Of a stretch of 37,029 nucleotides of DNA, positions 8,198-16,567 are shown in pieces. The position numbers were made by a program, and so were the translations under genes. The notes beneath the pieces were generated by a model that worked only from the letters and a program-made list of their open reading frames with translations, was not told the origin of the DNA and searched no databases. Positions within the stretch are counted from its first letter, which is position 1. Each line of letters starts with the position of its first letter. Source of the DNA: Actinomycetes bacterium (lineage in GTDB: Bacteria > Actinomycetota > Acidimicrobiia > Acidimicrobiales > Acidimicrobiaceae); assembly GCA_021819205.1 (NCBI GenBank), contig JAKARV010000013.1, positions 19,183-56,211 of the forward strand, read 5' to 3'.

Positions 8198-9252
8198 ATG
8201 ACCATTGTGGCAGAACGCTTCGCCTTTGTCGTCGGAGTCGACACCCATGCGCGCTCCAATACCTATGCCATCATTACAACCAGGACGGGAGCGCCTCGAT
8301 GCCGCCACCTTCCCAACCAGTCCGCAGGGGATCGGCCGGGCCTTGAAGTGGATCATGCGCCGATGCCAAGGAAGCCAACCGCTTCTCGTGGTCGAAGGGA
8401 TCGGCTCTTATGGGGCCAGTATCTGCGAAGTGGCGATCAGCCAGGGTCTTGTGGTCAAAGCACCCTTGGCCTATGGTTCGCCACGGAGCCGGGGACCAAA
8501 GGACGACACCATCGACGCCGAGCTCATCGGGCGTTTGCGTACTGGGTGGCGATGAAACCCTTATGCGCAGACCAAGGGCAGATGATGCAATCCGGACCGG
8601 GTTGCGGGTGGTGGCCAGGGAAGAGCTTAACGCCGAGCGCACCCGCTCCATCAACGCGCTTACCGCTCTTTCGCGCACGCTCGGCCTGGGGCTTGATGGA
8701 CGCGCGCCGTCCACTCACAAAGTCCCAGATCGCAACCGTTGCCAAGTGGAAAGCACGCAACGAGGATCTGGGAATCGCCACGGCAAGGGCGGAGTCGATC
8801 CGCCTGGCGCGCAAGATCGCCTCGATTGAAGAGGAGCTGGATTGCAACAGACAGGAGCTTGCCACGCTGGTAGCTTCCTCGGTATCTGCCCACCTCCTTG
8901 ATGAGGTGGGCATCGGTGCGATCAACGCGGCCACCATCCTTGTGAATTGGTCCCACAGTGGGCGCCCGAGGCTGCGTTCGCGTCTCTCTCGGGAACCTGT
9001 CCCATTCCCGCATCCTCCGGCAACACCGAGCGCCACCGGCTTAACTGCGGAGGAGACCGCCGGCTCAACCGGGCGTTCTCATCCATCGCTTTGACCAGAA
9101 TGTCCCATGACCCTGAAACCAGGGCTTACGTAGAGCGGAGGCGGGCCGAAGGAAAGACCCCTAAGGAGATCAGGAGATTGCTCAAACGCTACATCGCCCG
9201 CCAGGTCTACCGCCGGCTGAATAATCCGCCCGGGATCGCGCTAACGACTTGA
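8198..9252 (+). pseudogene. IS110-family transposase remnant, about four frameshifts
   Basis: Pieces of a DEDD-type IS110 recombinase follow each other in order but in different frames. They are: an N-terminus VGVDTHARSNTYAII (first catalytic Asp) from ATG 8198 with ribosome site GAGAGGAG; then LLVVEGIGSYGA and DDTIDAELIGRL (further acidic residues) from about 8292; then REELNAERTRSINAL from about 8540; then KSQIATVAKWKARNED and DEVGIGAINAATIL from about 8700; and the C-terminal transposase_20 domain with PIPASSGNTERHRLN and GGDRRLNRAFSSIAL from about 8965. The catalytic residues thus lie in separate frames and no functional protein is made. Neighbouring genes show no frameshifts, which argues against general sequencing error. 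The element lies between the pilin operon and the desaturase gene. Confidence 0.88.
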
Positions 9253-9314
9253 CAAGACATAGAAGCATCCCAGGGTCAGTAGACACCCGTCAAGCCAACC
9301 TACGATGTTGGGGC

Positions 9315-10040
9315 CTAGGTCGGTTGCCAGTCCCGCTTCAACGTCCTGACCTTCGCCAAACGAAGGCGGCGTAGGATTGCTATCAGGTACCAGCCGGGAT
9401 CGATCTGGGATCGCTTTGTGGCGAGCTTGGCCGAGGTGGGAAGTTCGTGGTGGTTGTTGTGCAGCCCCTCGCCGAAGGTTAGGAGGGCGAGCCACTGGTT
9501 GTTGGTGGCTAAGTTTTCGAAGGGACGTTTTCCAAAGGTGTGACCAACCGCATTGACCGCCGCGCTGAGCGACAGGTAAAAGCAGAGATGGAGGAGGGCG
9601 ATGAGCGCGCCCATCTCTGGCCCGAAGAGGAAGACCAGAAGCGCGATTCCGATGGCGAGGCCGACGAGGGAACGCGAGAAAACGTTGCGGTCCAACCAAT
9701 CGATGGGTAGATCGCGGGTGTATCGCTGGATGGCCTCCTTCTGCTTCGCGGCTCGCCGGTAGTAGACGACGTTGAGGAGCTGGATCTTCCAGTACCCCTC
9801 GATCACCGGCGAATGGGGATCTCCTTCGACATCGGTGTAGGCGTGGTGAAGCCGATGGATTCCGACCCACTCCTGCCGCCTGATGCCGGTGGTTAACCAG
9901 AGGATCGTCCGAAAACACAATTCAACCGGCGTCGATAGGCGAAGTGCCCGGTGAGATAGGGACCGATGCAGGTAGACAGTGGTAGCGACTATCGCCACCT
10001 GGGTGATTGCCATGGCAATCAAGCTGGAAGTCAAAAGCAT
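9315..10040 (-). CDS. Membrane fatty-acid (acyl-CoA/acyl-lipid) desaturase, short form
   Basis: A 241-residue membrane di-iron desaturase. The three histidine boxes are present: HRSLSH at 25-30, HRLHH at 62-66 and HNNHH at 194-198, plus the extra His167 in NAVGHTFG. They bind the two irons that activate O2 to insert a cis double bond in a fatty acyl chain. Hydrophobic segments lie at about 4-24, 42-52, 122-140 and 145-162. The protein is shorter than the roughly 300 or more residues usual for acyl-CoA delta-9 desaturases, lacking much of the N- and C-terminal extensions. The ATG start has no clear ribosome site. A small gene ends nine bases upstream on the same strand and is probably co-transcribed. 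The role is likely membrane fluidity control. Confidence 0.85.
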   Translation of the reverse strand: MLLTSSLIAMAITQVAIVATTVYLHRSLSHRALRLSTPVELCFRTILWLTTGIRRQEWVGIHRLHHAYTDVEGDPHSPVIEGYWKIQLLNVVYYRRAAKQKEAIQRYTRDLPIDWLDRNVFSRSLVGLAIGIALLVFLFGPEMGALIALLHLCFYLSLSAAVNAVGHTFGKRPFENLATNNQWLALLTFGEGLHNNHHELPTSAKLATKRSQIDPGWYLIAILRRLRLAKVRTLKRDWQPT

Positions 10041-10049
10041 TCAGCTAGC

Positions 10050-10274
10050 TTAAGGAGCTAGCATCCCCGCTTCGGCAGAAAGTGGAACTTTCAAAGAAGG
10101 ATCTTTTTCGGGGCAGCCGCGATATTTCGCGGATAAACCGAGCTCCCTAGCCGCCGCCCTCTCCAGTTCGCTTCGCATCTTACGGAGGCCTTGTAACGCG
10201 CTTTCGCGCCTGAAGGAGGAGATTGGCAGTGGTGCAGTGTGATCTTCAAATAACGGTAGCTGCTTGCTGTTCAT
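10050..10274 (-). CDS. Small hypothetical protein upstream of the desaturase gene
   Basis: I do not recognise this 74-residue protein. It is hydrophilic, with a basic, helix-prone middle (LQGLRKMRSELERAAARELG) and Pro-rich ends; no signal peptide or membrane helix is seen. A TATAAC box lies 7 nt before the ATG, suggesting a leaderless transcript, and there is no ribosome site. The stop lies nine bases before the desaturase start, within an inverted repeat GCTAGC-N7-GCTAGC (10044-10062). It may be a real small operon partner or a chance open frame. Confidence 0.45.
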   Translation of the reverse strand: MNSKQLPLFEDHTAPLPISSFRRESALQGLRKMRSELERAAARELGLSAKYRGCPEKDPSLKVPLSAEAGMLAP

Positions 10275-10325
10275 GAAAGGTGTTATAACAAGTGGCTCGG
10301 ACGGCCAATGTGATTCGGTTTGCGT

Positions 10326-11336
10326 CTACTGGATGCGGTTAAGGGCGTCGATTAGCTGCCGCAGCCGCCCAAAGGAACGGTTGTCGAAGGTTAGCGCTAC
10401 CCGTTCGAGGTCTAGCCGGTCCTGCTCACGGACCTCCCAAGGGGTTGCCGGTACGGCGGCGAGGCCGCCGTCGACCAGTATGTCGGCAAAGTCTGCGGCA
10501 AGTGCATCGAGTTCCGCCGTAGAAGGAGCTCTCCGTAGCCGAATTATGAGCTGCCGGCCGACTACCCGGATCGAATCGAAGTTACTGTAAAAGCCGGTTA
10601 TCTCTGCAATTGCTTCGTCTTCTGAAGTGGCTCGCCGGTAGAGGCTGAGATCTATCTCGCTGATTAGTCCACGGCTAAGCGTGGTTTTCCGAAGGAACTC
10701 CTCGAACGCTTCCCAATAACCGGTGCCTGGCGGGTCAAGAAGTACTACCGGGGCCGGTTGCGCCTTCCCGGTCTGGAGCAGGGTTAACAGCTCGAAGGTT
10801 TCGTCAAGAGTTCCCATGCCTCCTGGCAGAGAGACGAAGGCATCCGACTCCTTGATCATCAGCACCTTCCGCGTGAAGAAGTACTTCATCTCGATTAGAT
10901 AGGGGTTGTTGAGGAGGACATCCGAAGGGAGCTGCTCGAATGGGAGCTTGATATTGATCCCGAAAGCGTTGCTGGGACTCGCTCCACGCACGCCGGCGTC
11001 CATGATCCCGGGCCCTCCGCCGGTGATTACCATCCAATCCCGGGCAGCCAGGCCAGCGGCCAATTTGTAAGCGATCTGGTAGCTCGGATCACTTTGGGGC
11101 GTTCGGGCGGAGCCGAAGATCGTCGCCTTGCGGAGATTCCGGTGGGGAGAGAAGATGGTAAACGCACTCCGCAGCTCGCGAGTGGCGGAGGTGATCATCT
11201 TCAGGTCCAAGCGGTCAAGGGGTGCTTGGATGGTCTTTGCGAACTCCGAGAGCATCTGGACCTTCAGGTCGCGATGGGGTCCTTCGATGTAGGGAAGGAC
11301 CGCCTCGATGAGTGACTGCTCCTCCTCCGAGGTCAC
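10326..11336 (-). CDS. LOG-family (TIGR00730-type) Rossmann-fold protein
   Basis: A 336-residue protein with the lysine-decarboxylase-like/LOG fold. Diagnostic motifs are a nucleotide-binding start ATIFGSART, ITGGGPGIMDAGVRGA and the PGGMGTLDE active-site motif, with a conserved Arg-Lys in FFTRKVLM. Family members hydrolyse cytokinin riboside monophosphates or related nucleotide monophosphates; the substrate here is unknown. Compared with minimal LOG proteins of about 190 residues, it has N-terminal and C-terminal extensions of roughly 80 residues, as in the longer bacterial TIGR00730 subgroup. The GTG at 11336 forms a GTGA overlap with the fbiC stop and has GAAGG seven nt upstream, so I prefer it to the ATG at 11396. 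Translation is probably coupled to fbiC. Confidence 0.85.
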   Translation of the reverse strand: MTSEEEQSLIEAVLPYIEGPHRDLKVQMLSEFAKTIQAPLDRLDLKMITSATRELRSAFTIFSPHRNLRKATIFGSARTPQSDPSYQIAYKLAAGLAARDWMVITGGGPGIMDAGVRGASPSNAFGINIKLPFEQLPSDVLLNNPYLIEMKYFFTRKVLMIKESDAFVSLPGGMGTLDETFELLTLLQTGKAQPAPVVLLDPPGTGYWEAFEEFLRKTTLSRGLISEIDLSLYRRATSEDEAIAEITGFYSNFDSIRVVGRQLIIRLRRAPSTAELDALAADFADILVDGGLAAVPATPWEVREQDRLDLERVALTFDNRSFGRLRQLIDALNRIQ

Positions 11337-13615
11337 GCTATTGCCTTCGGAGAATGCGCTTGCTTGACCGGTTGGTAGAGCGTGTTGCGCTGCCATAGCG
11401 TTCTCCCGGCGCTCTCTGCGATCGCCGAGAGGGACTCGACGTCAAGCGCATGGGGGTGCTCGGCCCCTGCCGCATGCGAAATGCTCTCCTCCATGAGCGT
11501 GCCTCCAAGGTCGTTGGCTCCAGCATGGAGCAGCGCGGACGCACCAGCTACCCCCATCTTGACCCAGGAGGCCTGGATGTTGGGGATGGTACCGTGGTAG
11601 GCAATCCTCCCCACCGAGTGGATGAGAATAGCTTCGCGCAGGGTCGGTCCCCTGCGGGAGAGGCCCCTGGCGAAGAGTGGTGTTCCCATGTGCACGAACG
11701 GTAGCGGGACAAACTCGGTAAATCCTTGTGTCCTAATCTGCAGCGCGCGAGTTAGTTCGAGGTGGCGGGCGGTCTCCGCGGCGGTCTCTACCGTCCCGAA
11801 CATGATCGTCACATTGGAGCGCAGCCCCGCACCGTGCGCAGCTTCGTGAACCTCGAGCCACTCCGCAGTGGTCAGCTTGTCGGGGCAGATGATCGCCCGG
11901 ACCCGGTCGACGAGGATCTCAGCTGCCGTTCCCGGCAGACTGCGGAGGCCCCTCGCCGCCAACTCCTGCAGGTACTCTTCAAGTCCAATACCGAGCCGTT
12001 TAGCGCCGATGAACACCTCCAAAGCCGAAAAGGCATGGATATGGATTCTCGGGAAACGCTCGTGAATTGCTTCGGTGAGTTCCAGGTAGTACTTGCCGTC
12101 AAAGTTGGGGTGGATCCCGCCCTGCAGGCAGACCTCGGTCGCGCCGGACATTTCGGCCTCGTCAATCTTGGCGAGGATCGCCTGTTGATCGAGGAGGTAG
12201 GGGGCTCCCCGTAGGTTGAGGGAGTTGGGCCCCTTCGAGAAGGCGCAAAAGCGGCATTTGAAGGTGCAGACGTTGGTGTAGTTGATGTTGCGGTTGTTGA
12301 CAAAGCTGACCTTGTCCCCGTGAACCTCCGCTCTCAGATGGTCGGCAAGCTCCACGACTGCGCGGGCGGTCGAACCCTTGGCCTTGAGCGCAAGTTCCAG
12401 ATGCTCGCGTGGAACCAGTTCACCCGCGCTAGTTGCCGTCGAAATCTCTTCGAGCCACCCGGGGCGTGGTTGGCGCCTTCCGCTTCCCCGGAGCGGCTCC
12501 AGCGGAAGATCGGCCAACTGCCCCGAGAACCAAAGGTGTTCGCGCGCGTAGCCTTCACGATCACGAAGGGAGAGTAGCAACCTCCGTGGAATGGGATCCA
12601 GCGCCTCGTGCATCCGGTCGGCGTACTCGGGATATACCGGAAGCCGTGGTACCAGGTCAAAGCCTAATTGAGCCACCCGCTGCTCAAGTTCCGCTAGAGG
12701 GGGCCATGGTCGCTCAGGATTGACGTGATCGATGGTGACTCGGGAGATTCCTCCGAGATCGTCGATCCCGGAATCCAGAAGCCCGGCGAGGTCGTCGGAA
12801 AGGTTGGGGGGAGCCTGAAGGTGTATGCCCGGTGGAAGCAGAATCCGGGCCAGTGCAACCGCGCGCTGGAAGACTTCAAGGGTTGGCTCATCGGTCCTGG
12901 CCATCTGGGTACCCGGCTTCGGGAGGAGGTTCTGGATGATGACCTCCTGGAGGTTGCCGTACTCGGAGTGGATTCGAGCGATCGCCTCGAGCGCCTCAAC
13001 CCGCTGCTCCTCGGTGTCGCCGATCCCAACCAGCAGGCCAGTCGTCATCGGTACTCCAAGGGAGCCGGCGGCTTCCAACGTCGCGAGCCGCAAAGAGGGC
13101 GCCTTGTCTGGTGCCAGGCGGTGGCACTCCAAGCCGCCTACCATCGACTCGAGCATGATCCCCATCGATACGGCGTACGGAGCCAGCAAGGAAATCTCGT
13201 TCCGGCTCAGGGTTCCCGGGTTCAGGTGGGGAAGGAGGCCGTGAGCCGCGGCGATTTGGGCTGCCTCTGCAAGGTAAGAGATGGTACTCTCGTGTCCGAG
13301 CGACCGCAAGGCATCGGCTGCAACCTGGTAGCGCAGTTCGGGCCGCTCTCCAAGGGTAAAGAGCGCTTCAGACGCCCCCGCGTTAACCGCCCTGTCGGCA
13401 AGGGTAGCAATTGCCTCTCGGCTCATGAAGGCTTGCTCCACCCGAGCCGGAGGCTGGGCGAATGTGCAGTAGCCGCAGCTGTCGCGGCAGAGCTTTGTCA
13501 ACGGAAAGAACGCCTTGGGCGAGTAGGTGATGACCCGTCCGGTGTTGGCTTCGCGAATCTCGCGTGCCAAGGCTTTGAGGTACTCGGTCGACCGTGCTTG
13601 GAGCTGTTTGACCAT
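11333..13615 (-). CDS. fbiC: 7,8-didemethyl-8-hydroxy-5-deazariboflavin (FO) synthase, CofG-CofH fusion
   Basis: A 760-residue bifunctional radical-SAM enzyme that makes FO, the deazaflavin core of coenzyme F420, from 5-amino-6-ribitylaminouracil and tyrosine. The N-terminal half is CofG-like with the 4Fe-4S motif C43-x3-C47-x2-C50 (CRDSCGYC). The C-terminal half is CofH-like with C450-x3-C454-x2-C457 (CTFKCRFC) preceded by NRNINYTN. Each half has its glycine-rich and beta-barrel segments (LLVGIGDTEE; FTEFVPLPFVHMGTPL). The fusion is typical of Actinobacteria, where archaea use two proteins. It lacks the 70-80 residue N-terminal extension of mycobacterial FbiC; an in-frame TGA two codons before the ATG confirms the start. 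No ribosome site is seen. The LOG gene overlaps its stop. The organism therefore probably uses F420 redox enzymes. Confidence 0.94.
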   Translation of the reverse strand: MVKQLQARSTEYLKALAREIREANTGRVITYSPKAFFPLTKLCRDSCGYCTFAQPPARVEQAFMSREAIATLADRAVNAGASEALFTLGERPELRYQVAADALRSLGHESTISYLAEAAQIAAAHGLLPHLNPGTLSRNEISLLAPYAVSMGIMLESMVGGLECHRLAPDKAPSLRLATLEAAGSLGVPMTTGLLVGIGDTEEQRVEALEAIARIHSEYGNLQEVIIQNLLPKPGTQMARTDEPTLEVFQRAVALARILLPPGIHLQAPPNLSDDLAGLLDSGIDDLGGISRVTIDHVNPERPWPPLAELEQRVAQLGFDLVPRLPVYPEYADRMHEALDPIPRRLLLSLRDREGYAREHLWFSGQLADLPLEPLRGSGRRQPRPGWLEEISTATSAGELVPREHLELALKAKGSTARAVVELADHLRAEVHGDKVSFVNNRNINYTNVCTFKCRFCAFSKGPNSLNLRGAPYLLDQQAILAKIDEAEMSGATEVCLQGGIHPNFDGKYYLELTEAIHERFPRIHIHAFSALEVFIGAKRLGIGLEEYLQELAARGLRSLPGTAAEILVDRVRAIICPDKLTTAEWLEVHEAAHGAGLRSNVTIMFGTVETAAETARHLELTRALQIRTQGFTEFVPLPFVHMGTPLFARGLSRRGPTLREAILIHSVGRIAYHGTIPNIQASWVKMGVAGASALLHAGANDLGGTLMEESISHAAGAEHPHALDVESLSAIAESAGRTLWQRNTLYQPVKQAHSPKAIA

Positions 13616-14034
13616 GAGTCAAACTTAGCTTCCCGGCAATCTCGGAGGCGCCAGTTGGCACTCCGGGAGTCGGCTGGGCGCAGTTGTCCACCAACTTGTG
13701 TGCAGCTTCTCCGCCATGGGAGCGACGGCCATGATATCTCCAGATCGGTAACGCCCACTTGAAGGGGTCGGAGAGAGTAACGCCATGATGGCCGGAGCGA
13801 AGAGCACTCGGTTGCCAGCGCCCCTGGCCGATTTCGATCTATCGAGCGGTGTCGAATATTCGTCGTTTGAAGCCCCCAATGCAGTGCTCTGGATCGCGGA
13901 GACTCCTGTGGAGTTGAAGAGGTTGGCGGGACCGGCTCAACCGAAATTTGGCGTGGGTGCATGGAATGCAGGGAGACTACGAGGAGCCTCCTCGTAGTCG
14001 CGCGCGACCGTTGTCCGCGGTAATTCTCGATACC
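13616..14034. other. Intergenic region between pgl and fbiC
   Basis: About 420 bases lie between the end of pgl and the start of fbiC, both on the minus strand. The region should contain the fbiC promoter, but I found no clear -35/-10 pair. A 70-codon plus-strand open frame at 13785-13997, with GGAGAG before its ATG, has no recognisable features and ends inside a hairpin. The only strong structure is the perfect inverted repeat at 13975-13999, listed separately. Confidence 0.5.
13975..13999 (-). terminator. Perfect 11-bp hairpin downstream of pgl
   Basis: The arms gactacgagga and tcctcgtagtc are perfectly complementary around a 3-nt loop. The structure starts 35 nt after the pgl stop, where a terminator would be expected. 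There is no following T run, so it may be a weak or Rho-assisted terminator, an mRNA-stabilising end, or a protein-binding palindrome. Confidence 0.45.
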
Positions 14035-14754
14035 TTAGAGAAGTGCGGCGGCATCCTCGTCTATCAGTAGCAAAGTGGCACGCTCCGGCACCCGGTGAAT
14101 CGGGAGGCCGGATCCGTAGAGGACTTCCCGGACGATGGTTGCCTTTGTGGAACCGACGGCGACGATGACCCGTTTCGGAAAGAACGAAATCGCCTCGAGC
14201 GTAAGGGTGATCCTCAAGAAGGGGTTGTGGCGATTCGGATCCTGGTTCAGTGTGACCAAGCCGTTCTCCGCCTCCAAAGCTGGCGACCCGGGGAATAATG
14301 AGGCGGTGTGCCCATCTGTGCCGACACCGAGATGGACCAGTCCCAGCTTGTCTTGCGAGCGAATCAGCAAGTCGTAGCGCCTTGCTTGCGCCTCCGCAAA
14401 GGTGAGGAGCGCGGCTCCGGGAGAGTACGGCTCTTGTTCGGCCTCTTCGAGCAGGCGCTCGTCGCTTGGCGCCGGCGACTGAATCATCGGCTCGAGGTGC
14501 ACCGGAAGTCCGGCAAGGCTTGTGCGGAGCGTTTCGAAGTTCGAGTTGGAAGACGCCACGGGCACAAAGCGCTCATCGACTTGCCCGATGCTGCCATTGG
14601 CAGCGACGGCATCGAGGTGATTGGAAAGGCTGGCGGCGAGCACCTTGAAAGTTGATCCGCCTGAGAGCGCACAGAAGGCACCACGGGCAAGTTCAGCTGC
14701 AATAAGCTCCGCGAAACGCCCGGGGACGTCGGCAGATACTTCGTAGGGAAGCAC
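14035..14754 (-). CDS. pgl: 6-phosphogluconolactonase
   Basis: A 239-residue cytoplasmic enzyme that hydrolyses 6-phospho-D-glucono-1,5-lactone to 6-phosphogluconate in the oxidative pentose-phosphate pathway. It shows the SugAR/NagB-like fold motifs: LSGGSTFKVL near residue 30 (phosphate binding), QVDERFVP near 60, and the family signature LGVGTDGHTASLFPG near 145. Length is normal for the family. The start is GTG, without a visible ribosome site. Usual operon partners (zwf, gnd) are not in the window. Since actinobacterial Fgd-type enzymes also feed this lactone from glucose-6-phosphate with F420, its position 0.4 kb from fbiC is suggestive, but this is only inference. Confidence 0.92.
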   Translation of the reverse strand: MLPYEVSADVPGRFAELIAAELARGAFCALSGGSTFKVLAASLSNHLDAVAANGSIGQVDERFVPVASSNSNFETLRTSLAGLPVHLEPMIQSPAPSDERLLEEAEQEPYSPGAALLTFAEAQARRYDLLIRSQDKLGLVHLGVGTDGHTASLFPGSPALEAENGLVTLNQDPNRHNPFLRITLTLEAISFFPKRVIVAVGSTKATIVREVLYGSGLPIHRVPERATLLLIDEDAAALL

Positions 14755-14815
14755 AAGCTGAATCTAGCACGGGGTTCGGTGGCAGCCGCAATCCGAGCCG
14801 AAGGCGCGGTTCTGC

Positions 14816-14824
14816 TGTTAGAAT
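14816..14824 (+). promoter_or_regulatory. Extended -10 promoter element before the small membrane-protein genes
   Basis: TGTTAGAAT matches an extended -10 (TGn plus TAGAAT) about 23 nt before the GTG at 14847. No good -35 is seen, which is common for extended -10 promoters. It would start transcription near 14831, just upstream of the AGGAGG ribosome site. A similar TAGAAT box precedes trpS at 24673-24678. Confidence 0.4.
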
Positions 14825-14846
14825 CCGCGGTGCAGAAGGAGGTGCG

Positions 14847-15140
14847 GTGGCAGAATCCGACGGGCTGAAAGATGCGCTTTCGCTGTCGCTAAGGTACTTG
14901 AAGCAAGAGACCCTGGGCCCCGCAAAGCGGCTGGCTGGTTTTGTCGCCTTTGGTTTGGTGGCTACGGCGGCTACCGGAATTGGGTTGGTGCTGGTCGGGT
15001 TGGGGCTTCTAAGGCTGCTGCAGACGGAGACCGGAACGGCTTTAAGCGGGCATCTGAATTGGCTTCCCTACCTGATCGTGTTGGTGGTGATGGCGGCAGC
15101 TGCTACGGCAGCCTTCCTCAAGATCGGAAAGCGACGGTAG
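14847..15140 (+). CDS. Small membrane protein of the actinobacterial holin-X-like (phage holin superfamily III) type
   Basis: A 97-residue protein with an amphipathic N-terminus (LKDALSLSLRYLKQETLGPA), a first hydrophobic segment at about 30-52 rich in Gly/Ala, a short loop, a second segment at about 70-90, and a basic C-terminus (KIGKRR). This layout matches the 'Actinobacterial holin-X' family, whose chromosomal members are not proven holins. The start is GTG with AGGAGG four nt upstream. It is the first of three small genes leading to trmI and the proteasome locus. The function is unknown; a membrane-shaping or envelope role is possible. Confidence 0.7.
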   Translation: MAESDGLKDALSLSLRYLKQETLGPAKRLAGFVAFGLVATAATGIGLVLVGLGLLRLLQTETGTALSGHLNWLPYLIVLVVMAAAATAAFLKIGKRR

Positions 15141-15180
15141 CGCGTGGACACTCGCTGGGAAAAGCTGTTAAGGATGGGCA

Positions 15181-15387
15181 ATGGGTGACGATCGCATAAC
15201 TCTGGCTGATATCGAGAACAAAATTCGGGGCGTCCAGGCCAGTGCCACGAAGCCGCTCGCTGCCGTGCGCCCCGTCTTCCCCGGAGTTGCCGGTGTCGGG
15301 TTGGGGCTCCTAGTGGTGGTGGCCTTCCTGCTCGGCTATAAGAGGGGAAAGAATAACTCCTCGGTGATCGAGATTACCCGGATCTGA
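15181..15387 (+). CDS. Small single-pass membrane protein
   Basis: A 68-residue protein with a hydrophilic N-terminus of about 33 residues (ITLADIENKIRGVQAS), one membrane helix at about 34-54 (AGVGLGLLVVVAFLLGY) and a basic cytoplasmic stop-transfer KRGKNN. AAGG lies upstream of the ATG. Its stop overlaps the next start (TGATG), so the two are translationally coupled. I do not recognise a family. Its place just after the holin-X-like gene suggests the pair acts together at the membrane. Confidence 0.65.
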   Translation: MGDDRITLADIENKIRGVQASATKPLAAVRPVFPGVAGVGLGLLVVVAFLLGYKRGKNNSSVIEITRI

Positions 15388-15617
15388 TGGCCCAGCAGGG
15401 ATCTTTGTTGAGGCGTAGCCTCTATAGGTTTGGAGTACCGCTGCTCAACCGCTCGCTGTCGTCGTCAAACCGGTGGGTAGCGGCGGCCGGATTTGCGCTC
15501 TTTGCCCTTGGGGCGTTGCGCCGAGTGATCCACCCAAAGGGGCGGCGGGTATCGCTCGATCTTGCCCGTAGCGGTCCAGTCGTCATAAGGCCGGTGTCTC
15601 GTTCGAGAGGACGCTGA
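15387..15617 (+). CDS. Small basic membrane-associated protein
   Basis: A 76-residue, strongly basic protein with one weakly hydrophobic segment (WVAAAGFALFALGALRRVI, about 30-48) and an Arg-rich tail. It starts within the stop codon of the previous gene (TGATG). trmI starts 16 nt after its end, so all four genes appear to be one transcription unit. No known domain was recognised. Confidence 0.6.
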   Translation: MAQQGSLLRRSLYRFGVPLLNRSLSSSNRWVAAAGFALFALGALRRVIHPKGRRVSLDLARSGPVVIRPVSRSRGR

Positions 15618-15633
15618 ACCGGAAGGTGCATTC

Positions 15634-16434
15634 TTGGCCAGTGATGCGCTAAAACCTGGTGAGCCGGTGCTGCTCATCGACTCCCGCGACCGGGAGTTGC
15701 TGCTCATGATCGCGGAGGGGGATAAGTCCCACACTCACGCTGGCATGGTGGATCACGACCGGCTTGTTGGTGCGGTCCCAGGCTCGGTGATCGAGACTGA
15801 GGCCGGAAAGCGGCTCTTGGTAGTGAGGCCGACGGCGGCGGATATCGCGGTCCACATGGCTCGCGGCGCCCAGATCGTCTATCCCAAGGATCAGGCAGCG
15901 CTTCTTGGCCTTCTTTCACTTGAACCGGGGCTGACGGTGTTGGAGTCGGGGGTTGGGTCTGCCGCTTTGACCATGGCTCTGCTTCGTGCGGGAGTCGATG
16001 TGGTCGGCGTCGAACGCCGTGAGGATTTTCTGAATTTGGCGCGGAAAAATATTCGCCAGTTTCTTCCGCCAGAGGTTGCTTCTCGGGCGCAATTGGTGCT
16101 TGCGGATGCGAACGAGTTCACGAGCAGGCGGCGGTTTGATCGGATCGTTTTGGACCTTGTGGACCCGTGGGCGGTCCTCGGCAACCTTTCAAAGCTGATC
16201 GCTCCGGGGGGCTTGATCGCTGTTTACGTTACCAACGTGAACCAGGTCGTATCCACCGTCGAGGAACTCCGGCGGCTCGGCTGGGTCCGCGATCGCGTTG
16301 TTGAAGTGCTGGAGCGAACTTGGGTGGTTCGCGGCGACGTGGTGCGGCCAGAGCAGCGGATGGTGGGCCATACTGCGTTTCTGATCTCTGCGTGCGCGGG
16401 AACAAAGCTGTTCTCGGTAGACCGAGAAAGCTGA
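15634..16434 (+). CDS. trmI: tRNA (adenine-58-N1)-methyltransferase TrmI
   Basis: A 266-residue Rossmann-fold methyltransferase. The N-terminal beta domain contains SHTHAGMVDHDRLVG. Motif I is VLESGVGSAALTMALL (SAM binding), motif II ends VGVERREDF, and the catalytic region is IVLDLVDPWAVL, typical of TrmI. The enzyme methylates A58 in the T-loop of tRNA with S-adenosylmethionine; homologues such as M. tuberculosis Rv2118c are tetramers. As in mycobacteria, it lies just upstream of the proteasomal ATPase gene. The TTG start has GGAAGG seven nt upstream. Motif I reads GVGSA rather than the more common GTGSG, a mild change. Confidence 0.92.
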   Translation: MASDALKPGEPVLLIDSRDRELLLMIAEGDKSHTHAGMVDHDRLVGAVPGSVIETEAGKRLLVVRPTAADIAVHMARGAQIVYPKDQAALLGLLSLEPGLTVLESGVGSAALTMALLRAGVDVVGVERREDFLNLARKNIRQFLPPEVASRAQLVLADANEFTSRRRFDRIVLDLVDPWAVLGNLSKLIAPGGLIAVYVTNVNQVVSTVEELRRLGWVRDRVVEVLERTWVVRGDVVRPEQRMVGHTAFLISACAGTKLFSVDRES

Positions 16435-16567
16435 GTGAGCCTATTTACGCTGGGATCCTCCGGTGGCATCGTGAATTTGGCTGGACTTGCGCGTGCGGTT
16501 CCGGTTGGCCACGGGCCCGTTCAAGGGTGCCGATAGAGGCGTTTAGATGGTGCTTAAGCGCGATCGA

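Noticed and set aside
12725-13762. 345-codon plus-strand open frame
   Set aside because: It lies opposite fbiC, a well-supported gene, and shows no domain.
13785-13997. 70-codon plus-strand open frame with GGAGAG before the ATG
   Set aside because: No recognisable features and it ends inside a perfect hairpin; kept only as a remark on the intergenic region.
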